A DNA stretch of 34,205 bases, from assembly GCA_900548875.1 (NCBI GenBank), contig URMA01000027.1, positions 1-34,205 on the forward strand, written 5' to 3'. Position numbers and translations under genes: made by a program. Position 1 is the first letter of the stretch, and each line of letters opens with the position of its first letter. Below, in pieces: positions 7,766 to 17,300 of this stretch. The notes beneath the pieces were generated by a model. That model saw only the letters and a list, made by a program, of their open reading frames with translations. It ran no database searches and had not been told where the DNA came from. The stretch is from an uncultured Porphyromonadaceae bacterium. GTDB taxonomy: Bacteria > Bacteroidota > Bacteroidia > Bacteroidales > Muribaculaceae.

Positions 7766-8368
7766 TCAAAGATTTAAATTCTTTACCAAATGCGCAACAT
7801 CGTAGCTGAGGTAATCGAGCACCGGAGCTATGGAGTCGAAATTGGAAATCCTATCGAGCACGACCGTACCCGACACAACATATCCGACACTGTCAGTGGC
7901 AACAAAATGCACCGGTGTCACACAGTCGCGCAGACTGTAAAAAACCGTTGCGCTTCCCCCATCGGAATAATCATGACGAAACACGTCGGGCTTTTTATTG
8001 CCGAGGTCCAACGCCACACGCTCCATACGCCGTGCCAGCAGTTGCTTCAATTGGGCGGCATTGCCCGCACGGTGATAGCTGCAAAGCAGTTCAGCGCCAT
8101 AGTGCGGATAAACGGCCCGAAAGCCTCCTGCATCGGCAGCGGAATCCGTCCGCACCACTTCGACGTTGCGGTTCATCTCGATGTTCAGCGGGGCATATAC
8201 ACACGTATAGGTCGTATCATAACTGCGTTCGATACGCGGATATGCCACAGGCCGCGGCACCCCTACCTTTTCACGTTGGGCGCAAGCCACCAGCAGGATA
8301 GCAAGCAAGGCAATGACATAGATGACCATACACCGCCACATCATCACCGTTCTTTTCCGTCTGCTCAT
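7766..8368 (-). CDS. gldD: Gliding motility lipoprotein GldD
   Basis: GldD is an envelope lipoprotein first found as essential for Flavobacterium gliding; many non-gliding Bacteroidetes keep it next to gldE, where it seems linked to the type IX secretion/gliding machinery. Its biochemical role is unknown. Seen: a signal sequence ending in the lipobox LVAC (lipidated Cys29), the family block VGVPRPVAYPRIE just after it, and the C-terminal DSIAPVLDYLSYDVAHL typical of GldD. The 200-aa length is normal. Its start overlaps the gldE stop by 4 nt (ATGA), so the two are translationally coupled, and a phosphopantetheinyl transferase follows 14 nt on. Confidence 0.9.
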   Translation of the reverse strand: MSRRKRTVMMWRCMVIYVIALLAILLVACAQREKVGVPRPVAYPRIERSYDTTYTCVYAPLNIEMNRNVEVVRTDSAADAGGFRAVYPHYGAELLCSYHRAGNAAQLKQLLARRMERVALDLGNKKPDVFRHDYSDGGSATVFYSLRDCVTPVHFVATDSVGYVVSGTVVLDRISNFDSIAPVLDYLSYDVAHLVKNLNL

Positions 8369-9723
8369 TTCTTCTCCTGCTGTTTATCCAATATTCTCAC
8401 TTTCACTTCCTTAACCCGGTGACGTTCGACACCCATCACAAGGAAACGGCAGTTGGCGTATTCCAATATTTCGTTGTCGTGCGGAAAATCGTGCTTAATG
8501 TTGAGCAGCATTCCGGCAAGTGTTTCCACTTCCTCGGAAACGTCTTCGAAAAGAGTCTCGTCAAGTCCCGTAATTCGGAAGAAATCGTTCAACTGCGTTT
8601 TCCCGTCGAACACAAACGTATCGTTCGACAAACGGGTATAGGATTTTTCGTCCTCGTCGTATTCATCGTTGATTTCGCCCACGATTTCTTCCAGCACATC
8701 TTCCAAGGTCACAAGTCCCTGCGTACCGCCGTACTCGTCGACCACAATTGCCATGTGGGTTTTCTTCTTGCGGAAATCCTCGAGAATATCGTCAATCATA
8801 CGCGTCTCCGGCACGAAAAAGGTTTTGCGAATCAACGACTGCCAACGGAAATTGTCGTCCGCCCGATTGATATAGGGAAGAAGGTCCTTGGCACAGATAA
8901 AACCTTTGATATTGTCCTGATTGTCAACATATACGGGAATGCGCGAATAGCCGCTTTCCTGTATCAGTTTTATAAGGTCGGAGAATGAACTGTCCCAGTC
9001 TACGTCGGTAATGTCCATACGGGGCGTCATGATGTCGGAAACCGTCTTGCCACCAAATTTCAGAATGCCTTCAAGCATATCCTTTTCCTTGCCCTCCTCC
9101 ACATCCGTGATTTCAAGAGCGTGCGAAAGGTCGTCGAGCGAAAGGTCGTCCGTTTTCTTCGTTACCACGCGGTTCACCACCGACGTGCTCATTGCCATCA
9201 GGCGGGAAACCGGGCCGAACAGCCGCGAAAAGAACAGAATGCCGTTGGTTGCAAATTTTGCCCACTGCACGTTGTGGCTGTTGGAATAAAGTTTCGGAAG
9301 AATTTCGCCAAAAAGAAGAAGTAGGAATGTCAGTACAACTGTCTGAAAGAGGAAGTCGAGCCATTCGGCACGGAATTCAAACACCTGCGACATCACAAAG
9401 TTACACAATACGACAATCGCCACATTCACCAGATTATTGGTAATCAGAATAGTTGCCAGCAGACGTTCCGGCTTTGCAAGCAGCCGGCGGATTCGTTCCT
9501 GCTTCTGGTCGTTGTCTACACTTTCAATATCAGCTTCCGTCAGAGAAAAGAAAGCCGTTTCCGAACCGGAAATAAAGGCTGAGATCATCAGCGCCATCAC
9601 TGCAATAAGTAAAGCTGCAAAACTTTCCAACGTAGGTGCATGCACGGTTATCAGATCTTCACCGGCCTGCGGAGTGATGACACTCAATAAATTCAAGATA
9701 CTAAGATAAGGGTCTGCGTCCAA
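8365..9723 (-). CDS. gldE: GldE, CNNM/CorC-type membrane protein
   Basis: This is a membrane protein of the hemolysin C/CorC (CNNM) type, with an N-terminal DUF21 domain of about four membrane helices (about residues 30-190, including SGSETAFFSLTEAD). A pair of CBS domains follows (about 215-340; MTPRMDITDVDWD, SGYSRIPVYVDN, MAIVVDEYGGTQGLVTLEDVLEEIVGEI), then a C-terminal CorC_HlyC domain (about 360-445). The GldE name comes from its fixed place in front of gldD. CNNM relatives transport or sense Mg2+, but GldE's own role is unproven. It is the first gene of a four-gene operon; a -7 box lies about 85 nt upstream. The 452-aa length is normal. Confidence 0.93.
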   Translation of the reverse strand: MDADPYLSILNLLSVITPQAGEDLITVHAPTLESFAALLIAVMALMISAFISGSETAFFSLTEADIESVDNDQKQERIRRLLAKPERLLATILITNNLVNVAIVVLCNFVMSQVFEFRAEWLDFLFQTVVLTFLLLLFGEILPKLYSNSHNVQWAKFATNGILFFSRLFGPVSRLMAMSTSVVNRVVTKKTDDLSLDDLSHALEITDVEEGKEKDMLEGILKFGGKTVSDIMTPRMDITDVDWDSSFSDLIKLIQESGYSRIPVYVDNQDNIKGFICAKDLLPYINRADDNFRWQSLIRKTFFVPETRMIDDILEDFRKKKTHMAIVVDEYGGTQGLVTLEDVLEEIVGEINDEYDEDEKSYTRLSNDTFVFDGKTQLNDFFRITGLDETLFEDVSEEVETLAGMLLNIKHDFPHDNEILEYANCRFLVMGVERHRVKEVKVRILDKQQEKK

Positions 9724-9806
9724 AATGATGTAAATTAGTTAAACAAAGGCGTCCAAGCGACATACAGGCGTCGCCGACACCGTCAAAGCCAATCGGCTTT
9801 GCTGTG

Positions 9807-9814
9807 CAAAGGTA
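9807..9814 (-). promoter_or_regulatory. -7 promoter element of the gldE operon
   Basis: TACCTTTG on the minus strand matches the Bacteroidetes -7 consensus. The -33 position carries ATTG rather than TTTG. It lies within the 350-nt gap between gldE and the divergent sugar kinase; apart from this box, the kinase promoter and AT-rich sequence, nothing else was found in that gap. Confidence 0.55.
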
Positions 9815-10005
9815 ATCATTTTATTCATACGGCAATGCTTAATATATATTAATCAACAACCGTACAAATTACCGGGCGGAAGATTCCGGCAGCACAGCCG
9901 TACCGCCATTGCGTTCTTTTCCATCTGCCGCATGGCATTTCCGCCTTCATCCTTTTTGCACGTTTTAGAATTATTTAACACACGTACATCGTTCGGAAAA
10001 ACCGT

Positions 10006-10041
10006 TTTGCTCGGCAAAAACGAATAATATCCGTAACTTTG
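10006..10041 (+). promoter_or_regulatory. Promoter of the PfkB-family kinase gene
   Basis: -7 element TAACTTTG at 10034-10041 with TTTG at 10006-10009. The spacer is 24 nt, longer than the usual 19-20, so the -33 part is less certain. The ATG is 32 nt downstream of the -7 box. Confidence 0.55.
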
Positions 10042-10073
10042 CGCGCTCAAACTTTTTTGAAATCCTTATCCCT

Positions 10074-10976
10074 ATGAAGAAAATTTGCTGTATCGGACAT
10101 ATCACCCTCGACAAAATCGTCACCCCGCATACCACCGTCTACATGCCGGGAGGTACTTCCTTCTACTTCGCCCACGGTATATGCAGCCTGAATCCCAACG
10201 CGAATTTCGAGTTGGTTACAGCCCTTGCAGAAAGCGAAATGAGTGCAGTGGAAGCCATCCGCAAGCGGGGAGCGAAAGTGACGGTACTGCCAAGCCGCTA
10301 TTCGGTGTATTTCGAAAACAGCTATGGAGAAAATCAGGACAACCGCACCCAGCGGGTACTGGCAAAGGCCGATCCGTTTGATGCGGACAAACTGAAGGAT
10401 ATCGAAGCCGACATTTTTCATTTGGGAAGCCTTCTTGCCGACGATTTCGACATTGAAGTGTTCCGCCTGCTTTCTAAAAAAGGCACGCTCTCGGTCGACG
10501 CACAAGGCTATTTAAGGGAAGTCAGAGGTGAAAAAGTCTATGCCATCGACTGGAAAAACAAACTCGACTACCTGCAATATGTCGACATTCTGAAAGTGAA
10601 CGAATTCGAAATTGAATCGCTCACCGGCTATTCCGATGTGGAAAAGGCGGCTCTCCAGCTCTGCGACTGGGGGGTAAAGGAAGTGCTCATCACCCTCGGA
10701 AGCTATGGATCAGTCATCTATAAGGACAACACGTTCTACAACATACCGGCCTATCTGCCGAAACACATTATCGACGCCACAGGATGCGGCGACACCTACG
10801 TCACCGGCTATCTCTACAAACGGAGCATGGGAGCGACCATTGAGGATTCCGGCTGTTTTGCCGCTGCCATGTCGTCCTTCAAACTGGAAAAATCCGGGCC
10901 GTTCAACGGAACGGAGCAGGACGTGGAAGCCCTGATAGCCCGCAGCGGACTGAAGCCGGAAATCATCCACCGCTAA
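10074..10976 (+). CDS. PfkB-family carbohydrate kinase
   Basis: This is a ribokinase-like (PfkB) kinase that phosphorylates a sugar or nucleoside-like substrate with ATP in the cytoplasm. The C-terminal PfkB signature IDATGCGDTYVTGY holds the catalytic Asp in the anion-hole segment, and LITLGSYGSVIY is the usual nucleotide-site strand. The N-terminus CCIGHITLDKIV and MPGGTSFYFAHG correspond to the family's substrate-binding start. The 300-aa length is normal. The substrate cannot be read from the sequence. It has its own promoter and ends only 12 bp from the converging glycosyltransferase gene, with no hairpin terminator visible between them. Confidence 0.9.
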   Translation: MKKICCIGHITLDKIVTPHTTVYMPGGTSFYFAHGICSLNPNANFELVTALAESEMSAVEAIRKRGAKVTVLPSRYSVYFENSYGENQDNRTQRVLAKADPFDADKLKDIEADIFHLGSLLADDFDIEVFRLLSKKGTLSVDAQGYLREVRGEKVYAIDWKNKLDYLQYVDILKVNEFEIESLTGYSDVEKAALQLCDWGVKEVLITLGSYGSVIYKDNTFYNIPAYLPKHIIDATGCGDTYVTGYLYKRSMGATIEDSGCFAAAMSSFKLEKSGPFNGTEQDVEALIARSGLKPEIIHR

Positions 10977-10988
10977 ACGGCATTACGC

Positions 10989-12071
10989 TCACGACACAGA
11001 TTCCAACAGCGCCACAATCCGCTGTTCGGCAGAATTCACCCAAGCGTGAAACCGCTCGGTGTCGGCGGCATATTCTCCCATAAAGTCCATAAGCAGGGAA
11101 ATGTCAAAACTTTTCGCCACAATTCCCGCCCCGATTCCATGAGCGTCGGCGGCATTGATTTGCTGTTCGAGATGGGCTGGTATCAGCATGACAGGCTTGC
11201 CCAAGTACATAGCCTCGCAAATGGACTCAAACCCTGCCGTCGTGATATAGCCCGAACAACGGCTCATATAGGAAAGAAACTCGCTGTCGCTGATGCGGTG
11301 CAGGGTCAGCGTTTTGTCAACCTTCTCTACCGCTTCGCAATTTTTACGGTCCCAGAAGAAATGCAGTCTTTGCTGCGGATTTTTGGCGTGCCATTCCTCC
11401 ACCTCCTCCATATAGCCGGCATTGAGCATATAGCCCAGCACGAAACCCTCGTCACACGGCTTCAAGCCGAACAGTTCGCTCCGAAGCAAGGGAGGAACCA
11501 CCACAAGGCGGTCGCGCCTGAATTCGGGCAACGGATAGAACGACAGCGCCAATGTCAGCGACGAGCCGTAGGAACAAATCTGGTTGCTGAGCCGCAAGGC
11601 AAACTGCCCGTGTTCCGACGTCACGGAATGGCTGAAATCGGGATGCCCGACAAGAAACTGGTGTCCGAGACTGACAATCGGCACATCAATGCGATGAAGG
11701 AAATTCGCCGCCCCCATCAGCATTTCATAGAAATTCACAATAACATCGGGCTTCGTCTTGTCGATACGCTTCAGAAGAAATGAAATGCTTTTCCGCCATT
11801 TTGCCAGTTTTTTGGGCGTCGTGTTGGCGACTATGGTTTTCAGAATCTTGCCTTTTTTCCCGTTCCTGCCGTAATCGATAGCCGGAGAATGGAACACCTT
11901 CACTTCCGCCGGCATCTTGCCGACAAACGAAGCAGGCAACTCACGGTTGGAGCATTTTCCGACCAGCACCTCCACCACTTCATGACCATGACGGCGGAGC
12001 ATTTCTCCCAACGAGATGGCCTGTGTCAAATGGCCTCTACCCTCGCCCTGAACAACAAACAAAAATTTCAT
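10989..12071 (-). CDS. Glycosyltransferase (MurG-like, GT-B fold)
   Basis: This is a probable GT-B fold glycosyltransferase related to the MurG/GT28 group and to the CHP00661-type proteins. Seen: an N-terminal Rossmann start FLFVVQGEGRGHLTQAISLG, with the glycine-rich GxGHxxxA-like loop typical of these enzymes. In the C-terminal half, GYITTAGFESICEAMYLGKP is the donor-site motif, and the following PAHLEQQINA is also conserved in MurG relatives. The 360-aa length fits. No signal peptide is present, so it should act at the cytoplasmic face of the membrane. Its start region overlaps the stop of the phosphoesterase gene by 4 nt (ATGA), so the two are translated together; an envelope glycolipid role is inferred from that partner. 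Confidence 0.82.
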   Translation of the reverse strand: MKFLFVVQGEGRGHLTQAISLGEMLRRHGHEVVEVLVGKCSNRELPASFVGKMPAEVKVFHSPAIDYGRNGKKGKILKTIVANTTPKKLAKWRKSISFLLKRIDKTKPDVIVNFYEMLMGAANFLHRIDVPIVSLGHQFLVGHPDFSHSVTSEHGQFALRLSNQICSYGSSLTLALSFYPLPEFRRDRLVVVPPLLRSELFGLKPCDEGFVLGYMLNAGYMEEVEEWHAKNPQQRLHFFWDRKNCEAVEKVDKTLTLHRISDSEFLSYMSRCSGYITTAGFESICEAMYLGKPVMLIPAHLEQQINAADAHGIGAGIVAKSFDISLLMDFMGEYAADTERFHAWVNSAEQRIVALLESVS

Positions 12072-12817
12072 GCCAGCTCCTGTTTTTCATACAAATACAA
12101 CTTCCACTCCCCGTCATGTGTCTGCACCAACGCCGACAGCGACTCAATCCAGTCGCCGGAGTTAAGATACTCAAAATCATCCTCCTTGCGGATTTCCGGG
12201 TGGTGGATGTGACCGCAAATCACCCCGTCGCAATGATATTTCTTACCGACCTGGACCAAATGGCTTTCAAAGTCGCTGATATACGACACGGAAGCCTTCA
12301 CACGGTGTTTCACCTGACGGGCTATCGAATAATAGGGCAACCCCTTTTTGATGCGGCGGGCATTGTAGACCTTGTTCACCCACAGCAGCAGGGAGTAGCA
12401 CACGTCGCCTATCTTTGCCAGCCAGCTGAAGGAACTGGTCACCTTGTCGAATATATCACCATGCAACACATAATATCTTTTTCCGAAACTCGTATATATG
12501 AAATCCTTTACGATTGAGATATTGAAAAACCTAATTGGTACAATTCTATCCAAAAATCCGTCGTGATTGCCGCGCACATAAATGATTTCCGTGTCGTGCG
12601 ACAAATCGAGCAGCATCTTGATGAAATTCGTGTGGCGGCGTTTCCACTTCAGGCCCTGCCCGCGCAATATCGCCCAACCGTCAATAATGTCGCCGCAGAG
12701 AATCAACGTTTCACAACTGTGTTTTTTCAGAAAACGGTTCACTTCTTTCGTTTTCGACCATTTTGAACCTAAATGGATATCCGACAAAACAATAGTCTTG
12801 AATTCTTTTTGCATCAT
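12068..12817 (-). CDS. Metallophosphoesterase, LpxH-like (UDP-2,3-diacylglucosamine diphosphatase type)
   Basis: This is a calcineurin-like metallophosphoesterase. All metal-binding motifs are visible in order: DIHLG (about residue 13), GDIIDG (about 42), GNHD (about 84), HGDIFD (about 119) and GHIHHP (about 200). The size (249 aa) and pattern resemble the LpxH-like superfamily, which hydrolyses UDP-2,3-diacylglucosamine to lipid X in lipid A synthesis. Bacteroidetes often have several such proteins, so this may be a paralogue acting on another nucleotide-diphosphate lipid. It is first in a two-gene unit with the glycosyltransferase (4-nt overlap). A -7 box TAGTTTTG lies at 12842-12849, 25 nt before the ATG. 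Confidence 0.85.
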   Translation of the reverse strand: MMQKEFKTIVLSDIHLGSKWSKTKEVNRFLKKHSCETLILCGDIIDGWAILRGQGLKWKRRHTNFIKMLLDLSHDTEIIYVRGNHDGFLDRIVPIRFFNISIVKDFIYTSFGKRYYVLHGDIFDKVTSSFSWLAKIGDVCYSLLLWVNKVYNARRIKKGLPYYSIARQVKHRVKASVSYISDFESHLVQVGKKYHCDGVICGHIHHPEIRKEDDFEYLNSGDWIESLSALVQTHDGEWKLYLYEKQELA

Positions 12818-12841
12818 CTGCTTTTCCTATTTTTTCCGCCA

Positions 12842-12849
12842 CAAAACTA
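12842..12849 (-). promoter_or_regulatory. -7 promoter element of the phosphoesterase-glycosyltransferase pair
   Basis: TAGTTTTG on the minus strand, 25 nt upstream of the ATG. No TTTG is found at the -33 spacing. Confidence 0.45.
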
Positions 12850-12917
12850 TCGCCGTGATATTAAGAAATTATTAAGAAGCTGTAACAATACTGTAAAGGT
12901 TCACAGCCAGATAGCAC

Positions 12918-12961
12918 AAAACAGCCGGAGACACCGCAATGGCGACATCCCCGGCTGTTTT
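12918..12961 (-). terminator. Terminator of the RND efflux operon
   Basis: CCGGCTGTTTT (12951-12961) pairs with AAAACAGCCGG (12918-12928). On the minus strand the stem is followed by a short T run, about 20 nt after the TolC-family stop. Confidence 0.8.
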
Positions 12962-12982
12962 TTTATTTATCCCGACAAGGCT

Positions 12983-14308
12983 CTATGGTTCGAGCTTTCC
13001 CGTCACACGCAGATATTCCGTTTCGTTTATCTTGAACTGGGTCTGCGCTTCGATACGGTTGCTCAGGCTTTGCTGCCACTGCGACTGGGCGTCGAGCAAA
13101 TCCGTCAAGGTTGCCATACCGGCATCGTAGCGGTTGCGCACCGTGCGCAAGCTGGCTTCAGCCTGCTCCAGAGCCAGTCCGGAAGTTTCCACCATTCCGT
13201 AGCTGTCGGAAAGATTCCTGACAGCCTGCTCGGCCTCAATCGTCATCAAGCGCGATTTCTCATGCAGGTCAAGAAGAGCGTTTTCCTGCTCCAGTTTAGC
13301 CTTTTTCACCTTCTTTACCCCTTCTCCCCAATGGAAAATAGGAATACTCAACGTGGCCATGGCCGAAGTGAAGCCGGAATCAAACGACTGGGTAAAAGGC
13401 ACCATTTCGCCATTTGGTCCTGCGGCGGATCCATTTATCTTGATATTGCCAAAATAGGTATATCCGGCCGTCAGTGCAAGCGACGGAAGAAAATCGGCAC
13501 GCGTCATTTTTATCTGCTGTTCCTGCACCTCCACATTCTTTTGCAGAAGTTTCAATTCGGGACGGCTGTCGATGCTGCTGTCAAGCGACGACGGCATCCG
13601 TATTTCCATCACCGTATCCGTCGGCACAATCCTGCATCCGAAATCCGCCCCTATCGCATTGCAAAGCGACAGTCGGCACAGTTCCAGCCCGTTGACAGCC
13701 TTCTGATGCTGATAGAGAATCTCGCTGCGCTTGGCCTTGATGCGCAACAGGTCGTCGTTGGTCACCATTTCGGCTGCCACCGAACGCTCCGTCTGTCCCA
13801 ACAGCGTGTCCATCAGCTGCATATAGCTGTCGAGCATGGCCACCTTTCTGCGCACCGCTACATACGTCCAGTAGGCATTGTCGGCATCGGCTATGGTCTG
13901 CATTCTTTCCAGTCTGGCATTCTCTTCCGCACACTCGCGCCCGATGGTCCCCAACTTGTTGCCTACCCGAATCTTTCCGCCCGTATAGAGAGGCTGAACC
14001 AGATTGATTCCTGCCGCATAAGTGCCCTTCATCGACATATTCATCCCCATCATGTCGACATCCTCCAGCAAATAGAGCACACCGGCCGAACCGCTGAAAT
14101 TCGGCAGATAGGAAGTAAATGCAATCTTCTTGTCAAGTTCCGCCTGCAACAGCTTGTTGTCGGCCGTCTTTACGGCGTCGCTGTTTTCCAGCGCCATTTC
14201 CCGGCAAGCGGCAAGCGAAAGGTTCAACACACTGTCGGCCGGCGTCTGAGCCGCAGCCGAAAAGGCCAGCAACGACATGCCCAATATATATTTACAGACT
14301 GTTTTCAT
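12983..14308 (-). CDS. TolC-family outer-membrane efflux channel
   Basis: This is the outer-membrane channel of the RND efflux system encoded just upstream. It has a signal peptide (MKTVCKYILGMSLLAFSAAA, cleavage likely near AAAQT). Two repeated OEP units follow, each of long coiled helices with alternating Leu and Ala; examples are LSLAACREMALENSDAV in the first and VRNRYDAGMATLTDLLDAQS in the second, a hallmark of this family. The 441-aa length is normal. The ATG overlaps the end of the pump gene by 17 nt, so the genes are coupled. It ends at a clear terminator. No defects were seen. Confidence 0.94.
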   Translation of the reverse strand: MKTVCKYILGMSLLAFSAAAQTPADSVLNLSLAACREMALENSDAVKTADNKLLQAELDKKIAFTSYLPNFSGSAGVLYLLEDVDMMGMNMSMKGTYAAGINLVQPLYTGGKIRVGNKLGTIGRECAEENARLERMQTIADADNAYWTYVAVRRKVAMLDSYMQLMDTLLGQTERSVAAEMVTNDDLLRIKAKRSEILYQHQKAVNGLELCRLSLCNAIGADFGCRIVPTDTVMEIRMPSSLDSSIDSRPELKLLQKNVEVQEQQIKMTRADFLPSLALTAGYTYFGNIKINGSAAGPNGEMVPFTQSFDSGFTSAMATLSIPIFHWGEGVKKVKKAKLEQENALLDLHEKSRLMTIEAEQAVRNLSDSYGMVETSGLALEQAEASLRTVRNRYDAGMATLTDLLDAQSQWQQSLSNRIEAQTQFKINETEYLRVTGKLEP

Positions 14309-17300
14309 TTCTTTCGGAATTTAGGTTTGTTTTTCTAACTTTAAACAGCATCGTGTAGAACAACGGCAGCAGGATAAGCGTAATGACCGTTCCGACTGCC
14401 AATCCCGCCATAATGGTAATGGCCATCGAGCAGTACATCGGGTCGGCCACCAACGGAAGCATTCCCACAATCGTCGTCAGAGAAGCCATCAGCACAGGAC
14501 GCACTCTCGACACCGTTGCCTCAACGACCGCCTTATAAGGCGAATAATTCTCCTCCCGTATCAGACGGTTGATTTCGTCTACCAACACAATGGCATTCTT
14601 CACCATCATGCCGATAAGTCCCATCATACCGATGATGGCCATGAACGTGAACGGCTGACGGAATGCCAGCAAGGCCGGCGTAATGCCGCAGAACACGAAC
14701 GGGAAACATATCAGAATCAGAATGACCTGCTTCCAGTTGTTGAACAGCAACAGCAGGATGCCAAGTATCAGGAATAAGGTCAGCGGCACATATTTCATCA
14801 GATTGCCGATGGCATCGCCCTGAACCTCCTGTTCTCCTACCCAGCGCATACTATAGCCGTCGGGCAGCGGAATGCTCTCTATCTCATCCTTTATCGATTC
14901 TATCACCTTTGCCGGAGTAGCTTCATACAGTTCGGTATTCGGGTCGCATTCGGCTTCAATTGCCCGCTCACCGTTGTAGCGCATCACGACTTCTTCTTCC
15001 CATCCCAGTCTGACATCACGGGTGACGGCACTAAGCGGAACCGAACGGAACATTTTGTCCTGCATTTCCTCGGCATTCATACCTCCCGTCGCCAGTTTCT
15101 GCATGTCGCTGTTGTCTACACGGACATTCACCATGCTCCAAACCGGAATATCGCGCAAGTTGGCAATCCGGCTTCCGTCGGCATTCCGTACCAACAGGTT
15201 CACCGGCACCAGATTGTTCTGGTCGTTAAGCAAACCGATTGTCAGTCCGTCGGTTGCTGCCTGAAGCGCCTTACCCACATCACCTCGGGCGATGCCGGCA
15301 CGCAATCCGTCGCTCTGCACATACTCTGCCACAAGATTTTTCCCTTTTGCCTTCCAGTTGTTTTCCACGGAATACGGGTCAACATACGGGCATTTCCGCA
15401 TGATGTCTTCCGCCTGACGGCTCAGATTACGCAGGACGGCAGGGTCAGGTCCACGAAATTCCACCTCGACAGGATGGGACGTGGCTACCGAGAAATTATA
15501 TTTTCGGATTCGGATATACGCGTCGGGATAGGCTTCACGCAACTGTCTGCGGATTTTTGGAATTTCCTCGACAACCGTTGCATAGTCGGCACAATCCACC
15601 ATCAGTTCGCCGTAGCAGTCACCGCCCGAAGTCATAGGACGTACCAGGCAATAGAAAGCCGGCGCACTGCCCGTGCTGACGGCCACGCGTTCCACTTTCG
15701 GATTCTTGCGGAGCAATGCCCCCATGTCGAGCAGGTTGTCGCGCACCTTGTCGGGGTCGGTCTGCGAAGGCATATAGCATTCCACAATGAACTGACGGTA
15801 GTCGAAATCCGGGAAAAACAGATTTTTAACCTTGGTCATACCCCACACAGACAGCAGCAAGGCGACGAGCGCAACGGCCAAAGTGGTTTTCTTATGGTCG
15901 ATCAACAGGGCTATGGCTCGCCTTACAAACCGATGGACCGGACTGTTCATCACCGTTGTGGAAGAAGTTTTTTCTTGCTTGGGAAGCCATGATTTGGCAC
16001 AAATAGGCACCTGCACCAACGCCAACGCCCAACTGGCAAGCAGACTCACACAAAGCACAAGAAACAGGTCGCGGGCATATTCACCGGCCGAGTCCGGAGA
16101 GAGGAATACGCACAAAAACGTAGAAGCGGCTATAACGGTTGCCCCCAACAGCGGCATGGCCGTGTTCTTTCCGATACGTGACAAATATACATTTTGCGGC
16201 AATCCGCGTTTTTTGTCAATCAGAATGCCGTCCATAATCACGATGGCATTGTCGACAAGCATACCCATTGCCACAATAAACGCGCCCAACGAAATACGCT
16301 GAAGCGTTGTGCCGCCCATCAGCAATATCGGGAAGGAAACGGCAATCGTCAGCACCAGACCGAAACCGATAATCGCACCACTACGGAATCCCATCGTAAA
16401 GACAAGCACCAGAATGACAATACCCACCGACTCTATCAAATTCAGCATGAACGAATTGATGGCCTCGTCCACCTTGTCGGGCTGGAAAAATATCTTTTCC
16501 ACCGCAAAGCCTGCGGGCAACGATTTCATCAGTCCGTCGAGACGGGCATCAACGGCTTTGCCCACATCCGGCACAATGGCATCGGCCTCCATTGCTACAC
16601 ACACGGCTACGGCCGGCTTACCATCGACATAAAACGCATTCCGTTGCGGTTCGGCCAGTTCGCGACGGACTTCCGCCACATCGCCTAACTTCAGATACTG
16701 GCCCGAAGGCATTTTTATCAGCAGATTGCGGATATCGTCTTCATTGCGCACCGCCTCATCGACACGGAGCTGCACCTTGTCCTGACCGTCGAAATATTCG
16801 CCGGCAGCAACCTTCTCGCCGGCACTGTTCAAGGCCGACATGATTTGTGTGGGAATCACCCCGTTGCGCGAAAGTTTCTCCTTCGAAAGCTCAATATTGA
16901 TGACCTCGCTGCGCAAACCCGCAATGTTGATGCGCTTTACGCCTTTGACATCCAACAGGCCACGGCGGACATATTCGGCATATTTCTTCATTTCCGGATA
17001 GCTGTAGCCATCGGCGGTTATGGCATAGAATATGCCGTACACATCCATCATGTCGTCGATCACCATCGGATCATAACAGCCCTGCGGAAGACTGGTCCTG
17101 ACATCATTCACTTTCCGACGGAGCAAATCAAAATGCTGCTCCAGGTCCTTTTTCTGAACCGTCATCTTGAATTCGACGGTGAAAATTCCGGTTCCGTTCT
17201 GACATTCCGAACGGACACTTTTCACGTCGGGCAAGGCACGCAACGCATCTTCCATGGTCTGTGCCACTTCCAGCTCCACTTCGTGGGCACTGGCACCCGG

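Noticed and set aside
11046..11783. Open frame of about 245 codons on the plus strand
   Set aside because: Antisense to the glycosyltransferase, with no promoter and a shadow-type composition.
12773..14338. Long open frame of about 521 codons on the plus strand
   Set aside because: It is antisense to the TolC-family gene, which has a signal peptide, family repeats and a terminator. The antisense product is His/Arg/Gln-rich, as expected for a shadow frame.
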